Position numbers and translations under genes: made by a program. This document shows positions 15,901 through 23,626 of a stretch of 33,582 nucleotides of DNA, one piece after another. Positions within the stretch are counted from its first letter, which is position 1, and every line of letters starts with the position of its first letter. This stretch comes from Clostridiaceae bacterium. Lineage in GTDB: Bacteria; Bacillota; Clostridia; Oscillospirales; Acutalibacteraceae. The notes under the pieces are model-generated. The model saw only the letters and a list, made by a program, of their open reading frames with translations. It made no database searches and was not told where the DNA came from. The DNA is taken from contig JAEDLK010000017.1 of assembly GCA_016295355.1 (NCBI GenBank), positions 1 to 33,582 on the forward strand, given 5' to 3'.

Positions 15901-17716
15901 GGTTTACGGACTTTTAGAAAATACCGACGCCTCGGTGACATGGAACACCGCTTACGGAAATGATAAAACCGGCAGCGGCGTCCTTGCACAGTCTGTGTAC
16001 GACGAAACCGCCTTGGCAACCGTGTCGATCGACGAGGGCGACACCTTCAATGTGTCGGTGACGGACTATGTGAAGGCCATGAAAGCCAAGGGAGAGTTGG
16101 CCGTGACCTTCTTACTGGTGGCCGAAAACCAAGGCAAGGAAGCCTACCAGAGCTTTAATTCTTTGGACGATTACGACGGTTATACGACGTCTTGGGCGTT
16201 GAAAAGTGCCTATAAACGGGGCATTTGTGCTGACCCAACCGATCCGGACAACCGTGTGTTCTACTTTGAAAAGAGCGGTACGCAGGCGGGCGATAACGGT
16301 TATTATCAGACGGTGTCATTTACCGGCTTTTTGGGTACTAACGGCAAGTGGACAACGGCCGATATAGGCGACAGCTACACCGTTTCGTTTCGCCAGTATA
16401 ACGAGGCGCCCGCCAACTGCGGCATTTATGGCTGTCTGGGAACGGCGGGTTCTACAGAATTCAGCAATACGCTGGTCTCCAAAAAGGTTGTATCAGACGA
16501 CCCATCTATAGCGACCAATGTACCGGGGCATTGGACCACCGTCTCCTACACCTTTACCGTAACAGCCGATATGGTCGAAAGCAAATCGGCCTATACCGCC
16601 ATTGTGGTAGGTTCCGGTTGGACCGCCACCAAGGTGTATGTCGATGATATCAAGGTAACCAAACAGGTTGGCACGGTACACGTGGATGTAACCGAAGACA
16701 GCAAACCGTCCTTACAGATAACGCATACGGCCGGCGGTCATGAGACCGTTGCCTGCACCTTGGCCGCCACCTTAAGCGGCGGCACGCCTGATGCCGCTAT
16801 AACACCGAACGACACCATGCCGTTATCTCAAACGGTTCTGCGCGGTGCCGGTGAGGGCCTTAAAAAGGTATATGTGACCTTTAATCAATCGGGACTCAAC
16901 CATGTCCAGTCCGGTCAGGCCGTCATCGCCTTAAAACAAGCTGCTCCCGGCAAGACGTTGTATGTGTACGGCTTGAAAAGCGGTGTTAACACCGACGGGT
17001 TGACCTGGAATAACGCCCTCGGAAATCTGTCCGGCAACGCCTTGGATGCGGCGACCGTGTTCGGCGGTAAGCCGCTGGCCACACTACAGTTAACCGATTC
17101 GCTGACCTATCGTGTGGATCTTGAGGAATGGGCAGTGGCCTTGCGTGGACAGGACTATATAACCTTGGTGCTTTGCGCGCCCGACAAACAGGACGAGGTG
17201 GCGTTGTCAGATATCCGGGTGACCCTAAAGCACGCTCCGGCCGATTTCACCAAAACGACCGTACGCATAGATTTGCCCGGAAACAGCGCAACCGTTCCGT
17301 CCGGACAACCGACGGTTCTCTCTGCTACCGTGGCACACGCCTTGGGGCAAACCGTGGAACGGGTGGTCTTTACGCTTGACGGAGAAGAGGTCAAGATACC
17401 CTTGATGGCGTGCGGCGAAAGCTATCGCCTGTGCTTAAACGATTTATCAGACGGACAGCATACGGTCAGTGCCGCCTTCACCGTGAACGGCGAAACCGTA
17501 ACCAGCAAACCGACTACCTTTATGGTAGCCACCTATGCCGTGGGCGATGTCAACCATGACGGCACGGTCGATACCGTTGATCTGGTGACACTGAAAAAAC
17601 TGCTCGCCGGTTTGACCGACCAATCCGCTGTTCCCGGTGCGGATGTTGACGGCAACGGCACGGTAGACACCGTTGACCTTGTTACCCTCAAAAAGCAGTT
17701 GGCCGGCTTGCTGTAA
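12971..17716 (+). CDS. Large secreted multidomain esterase-like protein with C-terminal type I dockerin
   Basis: 1581 residues. A signal peptide ends near Ala28 (ATAFA-DTP). The first ~480 residues look like an alpha/beta-hydrolase: nucleophile elbow GFSKSSMG with Ser337, candidate acid Asp427 in GTKDE, and candidate base His460 or His464 in PHDPAHGY. About 495-603 is a bacterial Ig-like (Big_5/SbsA) domain. Then three DNRLRE/CBM96-like segments (about 607-720, 890-1058, 1240-1430, each with a VYGL strand) alternate with two jelly-roll CBM4/9-like modules (about 720-877, 1059-1230). An Ig-like domain (about 1432-1523) precedes a duplicated dockerin (about 1525-1580) with Ca-binding loops DVNHDGTVDTVDL and DVDGNGTVDTVDL. 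It likely removes acyl groups from plant or dietary glycans and docks onto a cohesin scaffold. Catalysis and substrate are inferred. Confidence 0.88.
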   Translation: MKKVLSILLSLCLCAGMLIGPMGATAFADTPTVTPSAAAQTIKVAFADDIKAEYAPTAEEVEGLPVLLTAYRRSQVEANGCAILYVVGSAAVRAGTDSDVSIVDDLLNEGYIVTVADYLDNPAAAGTDLGTYVQLLLGNGMATGKYVGGQPLVGKHVYMVPSGCRIVRGVNFFWLDTMAPYGVNEYIVETYNMYYAGKKKDNNGHYLQPATSVETCLKKDGTPINMELTMDIIYPANPDRTVPCFALASSSETYYTSIANPIRPYFSQALLDGYAAFLYEHEYIPMSRDDHFGYLDDRFTLLNYTANRVHSAAIRRIRYLADTYGYDAEYLSVFGFSKSSMGPAILSDVNHEQKGEAMTLDAYCPEGKSCTDSPAPQPWLTYEGTDIPISSNVTAVYSGAGPGIIQYRQFSINNNSVPVFASIGTKDETAGFRWQIGNVSAFFDRLDIESCFVSLTDIPHDPAHGYDSDREADMFKVAWTFLDNHVRAAYRQESPRVLWMTPQNGKYFDDDSVPVFIKFSRAMNPDSLNKGIRIERLSDGKVISGEWIGHHGNTDFTFTSAQMIPGSAYRVTVTGDCKAADGVGMDAPFTKTFALSGDVALSADKNAVITTDGMLDAANGLTVTGENKKDMSFVSFNRQDGFADVTRATLILDCTGKDAIQIQVYGLKDDTFSRTAEADLLSGASTDGNVCLFDVTDYVKNRPDGTAAFRLSSTSTSKTAYDNNFESASGSNFALNSQYRFGGGNMTLSFADAGHDSQKSIYLSNRKSDTRIKLLNTLGKRHITLEDLGAVYKASLWIKPDRDCDLKVGLYAESGTAGYSGYDMKSYHAPAGVWTRLDYSACIDRTMVSVDACHLTVEVTNDTNFYLDDVKVWQEGGSTCLASKEQAATDEARMAPTLVLYTPQNTQVSSMGLSVIASGSKADEVIVTDNPVICGMQKEDLSDTRKGLIQFPIDSLLADDTATLTFKATADAPQKVAVYGLLENTDASVTWNTAYGNDKTGSGVLAQSVYDETALATVSIDEGDTFNVSVTDYVKAMKAKGELAVTFLLVAENQGKEAYQSFNSLDDYDGYTTSWALKSAYKRGICADPTDPDNRVFYFEKSGTQAGDNGYYQTVSFTGFLGTNGKWTTADIGDSYTVSFRQYNEAPANCGIYGCLGTAGSTEFSNTLVSKKVVSDDPSIATNVPGHWTTVSYTFTVTADMVESKSAYTAIVVGSGWTATKVYVDDIKVTKQVGTVHVDVTEDSKPSLQITHTAGGHETVACTLAATLSGGTPDAAITPNDTMPLSQTVLRGAGEGLKKVYVTFNQSGLNHVQSGQAVIALKQAAPGKTLYVYGLKSGVNTDGLTWNNALGNLSGNALDAATVFGGKPLATLQLTDSLTYRVDLEEWAVALRGQDYITLVLCAPDKQDEVALSDIRVTLKHAPADFTKTTVRIDLPGNSATVPSGQPTVLSATVAHALGQTVERVVFTLDGEEVKIPLMACGESYRLCLNDLSDGQHTVSAAFTVNGETVTSKPTTFMVATYAVGDVNHDGTVDTVDLVTLKKLLAGLTDQSAVPGADVDGNGTVDTVDLVTLKKQLAGLL

Positions 17717-17747
17717 CCTACGCAACCCCACAATCTAACCATTGTCT

Positions 17748-17783
17748 CCCCGGCAGACACTCGTTCTGCCGGGGGCGCTTTTT
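17748..17783 (+). terminator. Terminator after the dockerin protein gene
   Basis: A 10-bp perfect GC-rich stem (17748-17757 with 17765-17774, loop of 7), then GCGC and five T at 17779-17783, about 30 bases past the stop codon. Confidence 0.75.
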
Positions 17784-18243
17784 ATAAACGGCCCCCTGTG
17801 TCAGTAGGGTTTGTATAAACCGTAAATCCCCACTCGCATAGCGGGTGGGGATTCGTGTTCGAGCAATGTCCGGCCGATATTGACCGTTCACAAGTGTGTT
17901 TTTGGTTGGCCCGCCGGCCATGCCATGGTTCAACAAGTCCATTAAACAGACAACAGAAATAGCCACCTCCTATGGTAGAATAAAAGAACTACCGTAGGAG
18001 ATTTCGGTATGCCGGCAGAAGGGGAATCAAGAATATCCACCACGAATGGTTCTTTGGGTATCCCACAGTGGGTATTATGGATATATATCGGATGGATATA
18101 CCGACATAGAGTCCTCCCTTGGCAGAGAAAATACGGGAGTCTTGACAATAGTGAGACGGAAATCACGAATACCGCAGCGTGCACATATGGCTTAAACAGG
18201 AGGGACTTTACCGCCATGGCAAAACAGTACTGCAGGTAATAAA
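17784..18243. other. Gene-free stretch with strong hairpins, left part of a decayed IS region
   Basis: No convincing intact gene. There is a 13-bp stem with a 3-nt loop at 17825-17853 (one G-T pair) and a 12-bp stem at 17967-18000 (one G-T pair, loop of 10). A 76-codon plus frame at 18009-18239 has a good AGGAG eight bases upstream but an unrecognisable Trp/Tyr/Arg-rich sequence, and leads into the transposase remnant, so it is probably part of the wreck. Confidence 0.45.
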
Positions 18244-18399
18244 ATGGCTTGTTATCGGCGTCCAAAAGGCGAAGTCCGACTCCTCCTAGGTGAGCACATT
18301 CACTTTTTCAATAACCAACGTATTGCATGAAAAACAAAACTGACCCCGCTTGAAAACGAAGTCAGTTTGTTGCTAAAAATTTCTTTGCGTCTACCATAA
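18244..18399 (+). pseudogene. IS3-family transposase C-terminal remnant
   Basis: The plus frame reads GEHIHFFNNQRIA, then an in-frame TGA, then KTKLTPLENE and a terminal stop. This matches the conserved C-terminus of IS3-family OrfB (the YIHFYNxxRIQLKTKLTPLEYR pattern) with the stop falling exactly where Leu is expected. No DDE catalytic core is recognisable upstream, so it is a broken fragment. The run GGGGACAGTCTACA at 18428-18441 looks like an IS3-type terminal repeat and would mark the right end 15 bases from the livF stop. Confidence 0.6.
18331..18368 (-). terminator. Possible terminator downstream of livF, inside the IS remnant
   Basis: An 8-bp stem (18337-18344 with 18361-18368) with a 16-base loop; on the minus strand it is followed by T-rich sequence (TTGTTTTTC). 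It lies about 90 bases after livF but within the decayed transposase sequence, so it may be fortuitous. Confidence 0.3.
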
Positions 18400-18456
18400 G
18401 GTGCCTCTTTGTACTGCCTGCACAATGGGGGACAGTCTACAAGGCGGTTACGGCTT

Positions 18457-19164
18457 TTACCCACCCAAATAGGCCTTTTTAATATCTTCGTTGGCTAACA
18501 GCTCTGCGCCGGTACCCGACATGGTCATGTTGCCGGTTTCCAACACATAGGCTCTATCGGCAATCGACAGCGCCTTCTGTGCGTTCTGTTCCACAAGCAA
18601 CACCGTAGTACCTTCCTCATTGACCGCCTTAATCATATCAAAAATGATATTCACATACAGCGGAGAAAGACCCATGCTCGGCTCATCCAATAGCAGTAGT
18701 TTCGGTTTGCTCATGAGCGCACGGCTCATGGCCAACATTTGCTGTTCACCACCGGACAGCGTCCCCGCAATCTGGTTGGAACGCTCCTTCAAAATGGGAA
18801 AACGCTCATAAATCTCTGCCAGTGTTTCGTTGAATTCCGCCTTGTTTTTCCGCGTATAAGCACCCAGCGTCAAATTATCCCGAACGCTTAATTCCCCAAA
18901 CACACGGCGGCCTTCGGGCACCTGTGAAATACCTTGATACACCAGCTTATGAGCCGGTGTATCGGTAATATCGTTACCCAAAAAGGTGACCGTTCCGCCG
19001 GATTTGGGAATCAGACCGCAAACGGAATGCATGATGGTGGTTTTTCCGGCGCCGTTCGCACCGATCAAAGCAACAATTTCCCCCTCCTCAACCGAAAAGG
19101 ACACACCCTTGATAGCACGAATCAAACCGTAATTGACCTGTAAATTTTCAACTTTCAGCATCAT
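18457..19164 (-). CDS. livF: Branched-chain amino acid ABC transporter, ATP-binding protein LivF
   Basis: 235 residues. Walker A GANGAGKTT, Q-loop region, SQVPEGRRVF typical of LivF, signature LSGGEQQM and Walker B KLLLLDEPSMGL are all present, and no key residue is missing. As one of two cytoplasmic ATPases it powers the LivHM permease. It is the last gene of the livJHMGF operon, starting four bases after the livG stop. ATG codons at 19164 and 19161 are both possible; a GGGGG run lies upstream. The remains of an IS element sit directly downstream. Confidence 0.95.
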   Translation of the reverse strand: MMLKVENLQVNYGLIRAIKGVSFSVEEGEIVALIGANGAGKTTIMHSVCGLIPKSGGTVTFLGNDITDTPAHKLVYQGISQVPEGRRVFGELSVRDNLTLGAYTRKNKAEFNETLAEIYERFPILKERSNQIAGTLSGGEQQMLAMSRALMSKPKLLLLDEPSMGLSPLYVNIIFDMIKAVNEEGTTVLLVEQNAQKALSIADRAYVLETGNMTMSGTGAELLANEDIKKAYLGG

Positions 19165-19168
19165 GATT

Positions 19169-19939
19169 TCAGTCCCCCAAATACGCCTTGATCACTTCGG
19201 GGTTGTTCAGAGCGGTCTTGGTATCGCCCTGTGCCAACACGGTGCCGAAATTCAAAACGGTAATCTCATCGCATAAACCCGAAACAAACTTCATGTCATG
19301 CTCAATCAACAAAATGGTCATATCAAAATGATCTCTGATAAAGCGAACAATCTCCATCAGCTCAGCCGTTTCGTTAGGATTCATGCCGGCTGCCGGTTCA
19401 TCCAACAACAACAGTCTCGGATTGGTCGCCAAAGCACGGGCGATTTCCAACTTGCGTTGTTTACCGTATGGCAGATTGCAGGACAACAGATTGCGTTCCT
19501 CCTCCAGGCCGAAAATCCGCAGGATTTCCTTAGCCTTATCCCGCATCCGATTCTCGCAATCAAAATAGGCCGGCAACCGGAGCATACCCGTGAACGGATT
19601 ATAATGATATTCCGGCTGATTATGCAGACCGACCAAGACATTACGAATCACACTCATATTGTTGAACAGACGGATATTTTGGAAAGTACGGGCGATGCCC
19701 TTATGATTGATGGTTTCCTGGCTCTTACCAACCATCTCTTCACCGTCCAAAAAGAAGGTGCCGGTGGTGGGCTGATAAACACCGGTTAACATATTAAAAA
19801 CGGTGGTTTTTCCGGCACCGTTCGGGCCTACCAAGCCATACAATTCATTCTTTTTAATACGCAGGTTAACATCCTGCACAGCCTTCAGACCGCCGAAGGA
19901 AATACCCAGATTTTGTGTTTCCAAAACATACTCACTCAT
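19169..19939 (-). CDS. livG: Branched-chain amino acid ABC transporter, ATP-binding protein LivG
   Basis: 256 residues from the ATG at 19939, with GGAGG upstream; the longer open frame reaching 20116 is only the shadow of livM. Walker A GPNGAGKTT, the LivG-type signature LPYGKQRKLEIARAL (in place of LSGGQ, normal for this subfamily), Walker B LLLLDEPAAGMN and the switch His in LLIEHD are visible. The start overlaps the end of livM by 8 bases (ATGAGTGA), so translation is coupled. It pairs with LivF to energise the permease. Confidence 0.95.
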   Translation of the reverse strand: MSEYVLETQNLGISFGGLKAVQDVNLRIKKNELYGLVGPNGAGKTTVFNMLTGVYQPTTGTFFLDGEEMVGKSQETINHKGIARTFQNIRLFNNMSVIRNVLVGLHNQPEYHYNPFTGMLRLPAYFDCENRMRDKAKEILRIFGLEEERNLLSCNLPYGKQRKLEIARALATNPRLLLLDEPAAGMNPNETAELMEIVRFIRDHFDMTILLIEHDMKFVSGLCDEITVLNFGTVLAQGDTKTALNNPEVIKAYLGD

Positions 19940-21089
19940 CTTTATTTCCTCCTTGCTCCGGCGAATCCGCCTTAAACGGCTCTTGGGCGGAAATGTCCAC
20001 CGACAAAATCTCGTCCATCTTAATCTTGGTCTCAATGCGATCCCATGCGCCGGCATCATCCCGTATCTTTTCGGGATGCGCCTTCTTTTGATGGGCAGCC
20101 AGATACTCCTTGACACTTAATTTTTTGCGTAGTTTCTTAAAGGACGGTGCATTATTGAATAACACCATGAAGATCAAAATAACCGCATAAATAATCAGCT
20201 TAAGAGCGGCTAAATTACCGGTTAACTGATCCTGCAATTCAAAATTGATAAAGGTCACGGCAGAGGCGGCCAAAATCGAGCCTGTAATGCTGCCCATACC
20301 GCCCAGTACGACCATCACCAAAATCTCAATGGAATAGTTGTAGGAGAAGACATCATAGGAAACCGGAGAATTCAAATGTCCGTAAATAACACCGGCAACA
20401 CCGGCAAAAAAGGCAGCAACAATAAAGACAAACAGCTTATAAAAGGTCACATTGATGCCCATGGCCCGTGCCGCAATTTCGTTATCACGAATGGATGTAA
20501 TGGCACGACCGTGCTTACTGCGAATCAGGTTTTGTACAAAAATCAGCATAATTAACACGGTAACAAAGGAAATAATGGCCAGCGAAAAGGACGGCCGATA
20601 GGTTTTGGTAATCAGGCCGGTCGCACCGCCGAAGCTAGGCAGGTTTTTGAAAATACAGCGAACGATTTCGCCGAAAGCCAAGGTGGCAATGGCCAAATAG
20701 TCGCCCTTGAGTCGCAACGCCGGCAACCCGATTATAAAGCCGAAAACACAGGCCACCAAACCGCCCACCAACATGGATAAAAACAAAACCACAAACTGAC
20801 TCTCAATAACCGTACCCAAATAATTGGCAAAATAACAACCGATATATGCGCCGACGCACATGAAGCCGGCATGACCGAGTGACAATTCACCCAAAAAGCC
20901 CACAACCAAATTGAGCGACACGGCCAGAATAATGCTGTATCCGATACGGTTTAACAGATTGACCGATGAACGGTTGACCATGCCGAACTGATTGAGTACG
21001 ACAACCAAAATTAAGAAAGCGACCACGCCGATATAATTGGCGTAATTCTTGAGCTTAAACGCCTTTTTGACATTCTTAAAATAGCCCAT
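19932..21089 (-). CDS. livM: Branched-chain amino acid ABC transporter permease LivM
   Basis: 385 residues with about nine hydrophobic segments. Typical LivM blocks include SLNLVVGFLGELSLGHAGF, LPALRLKGDYLAIATLAFGE, a coupling-helix EAA-like region NEIAARAMGINVTFYKL, and VVLGGMGSITG. The last ~60 residues form a long charged cytoplasmic tail (HQKKAHPEKIRDD onward) that is longer than in many LivM proteins. It follows livH by three bases. With LivH it forms the membrane channel. Confidence 0.93.
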   Translation of the reverse strand: MGYFKNVKKAFKLKNYANYIGVVAFLILVVVLNQFGMVNRSSVNLLNRIGYSIILAVSLNLVVGFLGELSLGHAGFMCVGAYIGCYFANYLGTVIESQFVVLFLSMLVGGLVACVFGFIIGLPALRLKGDYLAIATLAFGEIVRCIFKNLPSFGGATGLITKTYRPSFSLAIISFVTVLIMLIFVQNLIRSKHGRAITSIRDNEIAARAMGINVTFYKLFVFIVAAFFAGVAGVIYGHLNSPVSYDVFSYNYSIEILVMVVLGGMGSITGSILAASAVTFINFELQDQLTGNLAALKLIIYAVILIFMVLFNNAPSFKKLRKKLSVKEYLAAHQKKAHPEKIRDDAGAWDRIETKIKMDEILSVDISAQEPFKADSPEQGGNKDE

Positions 21090-21092
21090 TCC

Positions 21093-21956
21093 TTACACCT
21101 TCTCTCTTCTTTTTTTGCCCAACAGGCCAATCGGTCTGACAAGCAAAATCAAAATCAAAACGCTGAATTCTATAGCGGTTGTGTAGTTGCTGACAGCCGG
21201 AATGCTCAGGGAAATCTTTTCGATCACACCCAACAGAACACCGCCGGCCATAGCACCGGGGATAGAACCGATACCTCCGATAACAGCCGCCGTAAAAGCC
21301 TTAATACCGGGCATAGCACCCAATGTCGGCTGAACCGACGGGATCTGCCACATATAGAACAGACTGGCAAAGGCCGCCAAGGCCGATCCGATCGCAAAGG
21401 TTAACATGATGATACGATTGACATTGATACCCATCAGTTGTGCGGCACCCTTGTCCTCCGACACGGCCAGCATGGCATGACCTGTACGGGTTTTCTTAAC
21501 AAACACCGTCAACGCCGCCATGATAATGCCGCCGACCACCAAGGTGATGATGGTGGTGTAAGAAATATTAGCGCCGAACAAAAAGACACTGCCGTAACCC
21601 GGCTGTGCAACCGGCTTTGAGGTAGAACCGAACACTAACTGTGCCACGCCCTGTAACAAATAGCTGACGCCGATAGCCGTGATTAACACCGCCAAGGGCG
21701 AGGCCCCGCGCAACGGCTTGTAGGCCAACCGTTCAATCACAATGCCGAAAATGGTACAAACAATAATGGCCGCCAACAGTCCGATGTAAGGATTACCGGT
21801 TGTATTCAACAGAGTCAGTATGGCATAGGCACCGACCATGATGATGTCACCGTGAGCGAAATTCAACATCTTGGCGATACCGTAAACCATGGTATAGCCG
21901 AGGGCGATCAACGCATAGATAGCGCCAAGGCTCAACCCATCTAACAGAACACTCAT
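21093..21956 (-). CDS. livH: Branched-chain amino acid ABC transporter permease LivH
   Basis: 287 residues from the ATG at 21956 (MSVLLDGLSLGAIYAL, AGGAGA upstream); the longer open frame to 22022 is not supported. Several membrane segments, the GYTMVYGIAKMLNFAHGD block near the N-terminus and the EAA-like SEDKGAAQLMGINVNRII loop are diagnostic. VIGGIGSIPGAMAGG near the C-terminus is also typical. The gene is separated from livJ by about 150 bases containing a strong perfect hairpin, which may lower permease expression relative to the binding protein. Confidence 0.95.
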   Translation of the reverse strand: MSVLLDGLSLGAIYALIALGYTMVYGIAKMLNFAHGDIIMVGAYAILTLLNTTGNPYIGLLAAIIVCTIFGIVIERLAYKPLRGASPLAVLITAIGVSYLLQGVAQLVFGSTSKPVAQPGYGSVFLFGANISYTTIITLVVGGIIMAALTVFVKKTRTGHAMLAVSEDKGAAQLMGINVNRIIMLTFAIGSALAAFASLFYMWQIPSVQPTLGAMPGIKAFTAAVIGGIGSIPGAMAGGVLLGVIEKISLSIPAVSNYTTAIEFSVLILILLVRPIGLLGKKRREKV

Positions 21957-22050
21957 GTTATATTTATCTCCTTTGTTTTGATGAACATGCTTCAAAAAAG
22001 CACAAGTGCATGCTATTTTCAAGCATGCTCATCTTGGTGATTATCACACT

Positions 22051-22082
22051 GGTTCAGCCGGGCTGCATAGCCCGGCTGAACC
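22051..22082. other. Perfect 14-bp hairpin between livJ and livH
   Basis: GGTTCAGCCGGGCT (22051-22064) pairs without mismatch with 22069-22082 around a 4-nt loop. No T run follows on the minus strand, so it is more likely an mRNA-stabilising or processing hairpin, or a partial terminator, after the livJ stop than a full terminator. Confidence 0.65.
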
Positions 22083-22105
22083 ATGTTATAAAACGGATGT
22101 TATTC

Positions 22106-23227
22106 TTATTTCTTAAGTGTGACAACCTGCGGAACTTTTGTGCAGGCGCCGCTTGCATCCCAAGTCATCTTGCCGGTAGCACCATCGTAGCTGAAGGAAG
22201 CATCGGTCAAAGCCTTCACAACCGCATCACACAGATCGGAAGCCGAGATAGAGGCATCTTTCACATCGGCGGCCTTCATAGCATTGAAAATAGCATAAAC
22301 GGCATCATAACCGTCGGCTGCGAACTGATCGGGTGTTTCATTGTACTTAGCTTTGAAAGCCGAAACGAATTTTGCGGTCACAGCAGCTGTGCTGTTGACA
22401 TCAAACGGGGTGATGTACTTGATTTCATTGGTCACAGTTGCATCAACCTGATCGGCCACACCGTCAAGACCGTCACAGCCGTACAGAACAGCACCGCAGC
22501 TCTTGGCCACGCAAGCCTTGGCGATCAAACCGGCTTCGGTGTAGTAGATCGGCAGGAAGATTACGTCGCAATCTTTCAAAGTCTCTACCTGAGTGGCGAA
22601 GTCCTTATTGTTTTCCTTATCAAAGGTCTGGGTTGTGTAAGATGTTCCCAACTTCTTCATCTGTGCGTCAAAGGCCTCATAAATGCCGGAAGAATATGTG
22701 TCGCTGGTATCATAGATACAGCCGATCTTCTTGAAGGTCTTGGACAGTTCATCAGCGGCCAAAACACCCTGATCCGGATCGCCGAAGCAAACACGGAAGG
22801 CATTGCTTCTGTCGGCAATAACGTTAGCGGCAGAAGCCGAAGGCGTCATAAAGAACAGATTGTCCTGTTTGGCCTTAGCAGCAAATGCCTCGCAAGCACC
22901 GGAAGTAACAGAACCGATGGAAATCTGCATTCCGTCATCCATTAAGGAGTCATATGCCGTGGTGGCATCGGCCGGAGTGGCCTTGTCATCCTTCATGATG
23001 AACTTAAACTCAATGCCGTTCACACCGCCGGCAGCATTGATTTCCTCAACAGCCAATTCAGCGCCTCTTTGTACCGAGATACCGTAAGACGATGCATCGC
23101 CGGTTAACGGACCGGTGGCGCCCAAAATAAAGGCTTTGCCATCCGACGATTTCCCACAGCCGGCCATACAGCAGGCTACCATCATGACGGCCAGAACGAC
23201 CGCCGCAACTTTTGTAAACTTGTTCAT
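22106..23227 (-). CDS. livJ: Branched-chain amino acid ABC transporter substrate-binding lipoprotein
   Basis: 373 residues from the ATG at 23227. The lipoprotein signal peptide ends in a lipobox MAGC with Cys24 as the lipidated residue; upstream Cys19 and Cys20 are unusual. The mature part begins with ILGATGPLTGDASSYG and includes RGAELAVEEINAAGG, the common start of Peripla_BP_6 (Leu/Ile/Val-binding) proteins, and ends normally. It captures branched-chain amino acids outside the membrane and delivers them to LivHM. It is the first gene of the operon. No convincing promoter is seen in the 70 bases upstream, where a terminator from the preceding small gene lies. Confidence 0.93.
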   Translation of the reverse strand: MNKFTKVAAVVLAVMMVACCMAGCGKSSDGKAFILGATGPLTGDASSYGISVQRGAELAVEEINAAGGVNGIEFKFIMKDDKATPADATTAYDSLMDDGMQISIGSVTSGACEAFAAKAKQDNLFFMTPSASAANVIADRSNAFRVCFGDPDQGVLAADELSKTFKKIGCIYDTSDTYSSGIYEAFDAQMKKLGTSYTTQTFDKENNKDFATQVETLKDCDVIFLPIYYTEAGLIAKACVAKSCGAVLYGCDGLDGVADQVDATVTNEIKYITPFDVNSTAAVTAKFVSAFKAKYNETPDQFAADGYDAVYAIFNAMKAADVKDASISASDLCDAVVKALTDASFSYDGATGKMTWDASGACTKVPQVVTLKK

Positions 23228-23297
23228 TTTCTTCAACCTCTTCTTTTCAAAAATATATTCAAGCCGATATGTTGTTTTTTCACACCGGCATAGAACC

Positions 23298-23332
23298 AAA
23301 AAAACGGTCCCATTCCTCCGGAATAGGACCGT
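23298..23332 (-). terminator. Terminator between the small gene and livJ
   Basis: On the minus strand a 13-position stem with one mismatch and a 3-nt loop (23304-23332) is followed by seven T (plus-strand A run 23298-23304). It lies 12 bases past the stop of the 73-codon gene and about 70 bases before the livJ ATG, so it could be a terminator or an attenuator for the liv operon. Confidence 0.85.
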
Positions 23333-23344
23333 CAGCTCATTTGA

Positions 23345-23566
23345 TTAACAAGCAGGTGCAAAAACCTTTTGAGCGGATGCCTTATACCGGATTGATTGTG
23401 CATACTCCATAATTCGTACAATCGTCAAATCGTTCAATCGCAAAACGAAAAGGAGCATTGCAATCACAATGCTCTTAATAATGGCGACGACAAAGGAAAA
23501 CGCAACGAAACAAGCCGCACAACACCGGCTGTTGCTATTCGACCGATTCTTTGAAAACCGTTTCAT
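23345..23566 (-). CDS. Small Ile/Leu/Val-rich membrane protein or leader peptide, unknown function
   Basis: 73 residues from the ATG at 23566, which has GAGAGGAG seven bases upstream. A longer frame from 23626 would start inside the promoter. The N-terminus is basic and Asn/Ser-rich (KRFSKNRSNSNSR), then two close cysteines (CCAAC) and a hydrophobic segment in which about half of ~35 residues are Ile, Leu or Val, then a polar tail. It resembles no family I recognise. It has its own consensus promoter and is followed at once by a terminator, then livJ. It may be a small membrane protein or a leader that controls readthrough into the branched-chain amino acid operon. Confidence 0.6.
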   Translation of the reverse strand: MKRFSKNRSNSNSRCCAACFVAFSFVVAIIKSIVIAMLLFVLRLNDLTIVRIMEYAQSIRYKASAQKVFAPAC

Positions 23567-23597
23567 TTTGCGCTCTCCTCTCTGAATGATATGGCCC

Positions 23598-23626
23598 ATT
23601 CTATCACAGAGGTTTCTGTTTGTCAA
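23598..23626 (-). promoter_or_regulatory. Promoter of the small gene upstream of livJ
   Basis: Perfect TTGACA (23621-23626), 17-base spacer, TAGAAT (23598-23603) on the minus strand, about 30 bases before the 73-codon gene. It may also drive the liv operon if the terminator at 23298-23332 is read through. Confidence 0.8.

Noticed and set aside
18009..18239. 76-codon plus frame with a good ribosome site
   Set aside because: The sequence looks unlike any family and it leads into a transposase remnant, so it is more likely part of a decayed element.
19940..20116. 59-residue N-terminal extension of LivG
   Set aside because: The extension is basic shadow sequence of the livM coding frame; the true start at 19939 has GGAGG and the normal LivG N-terminus.
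22010..22945. 311-codon plus-strand frame opposite livJ
   Set aside because: Antisense shadow of a clear substrate-binding protein gene, no ribosome site and no family motif.
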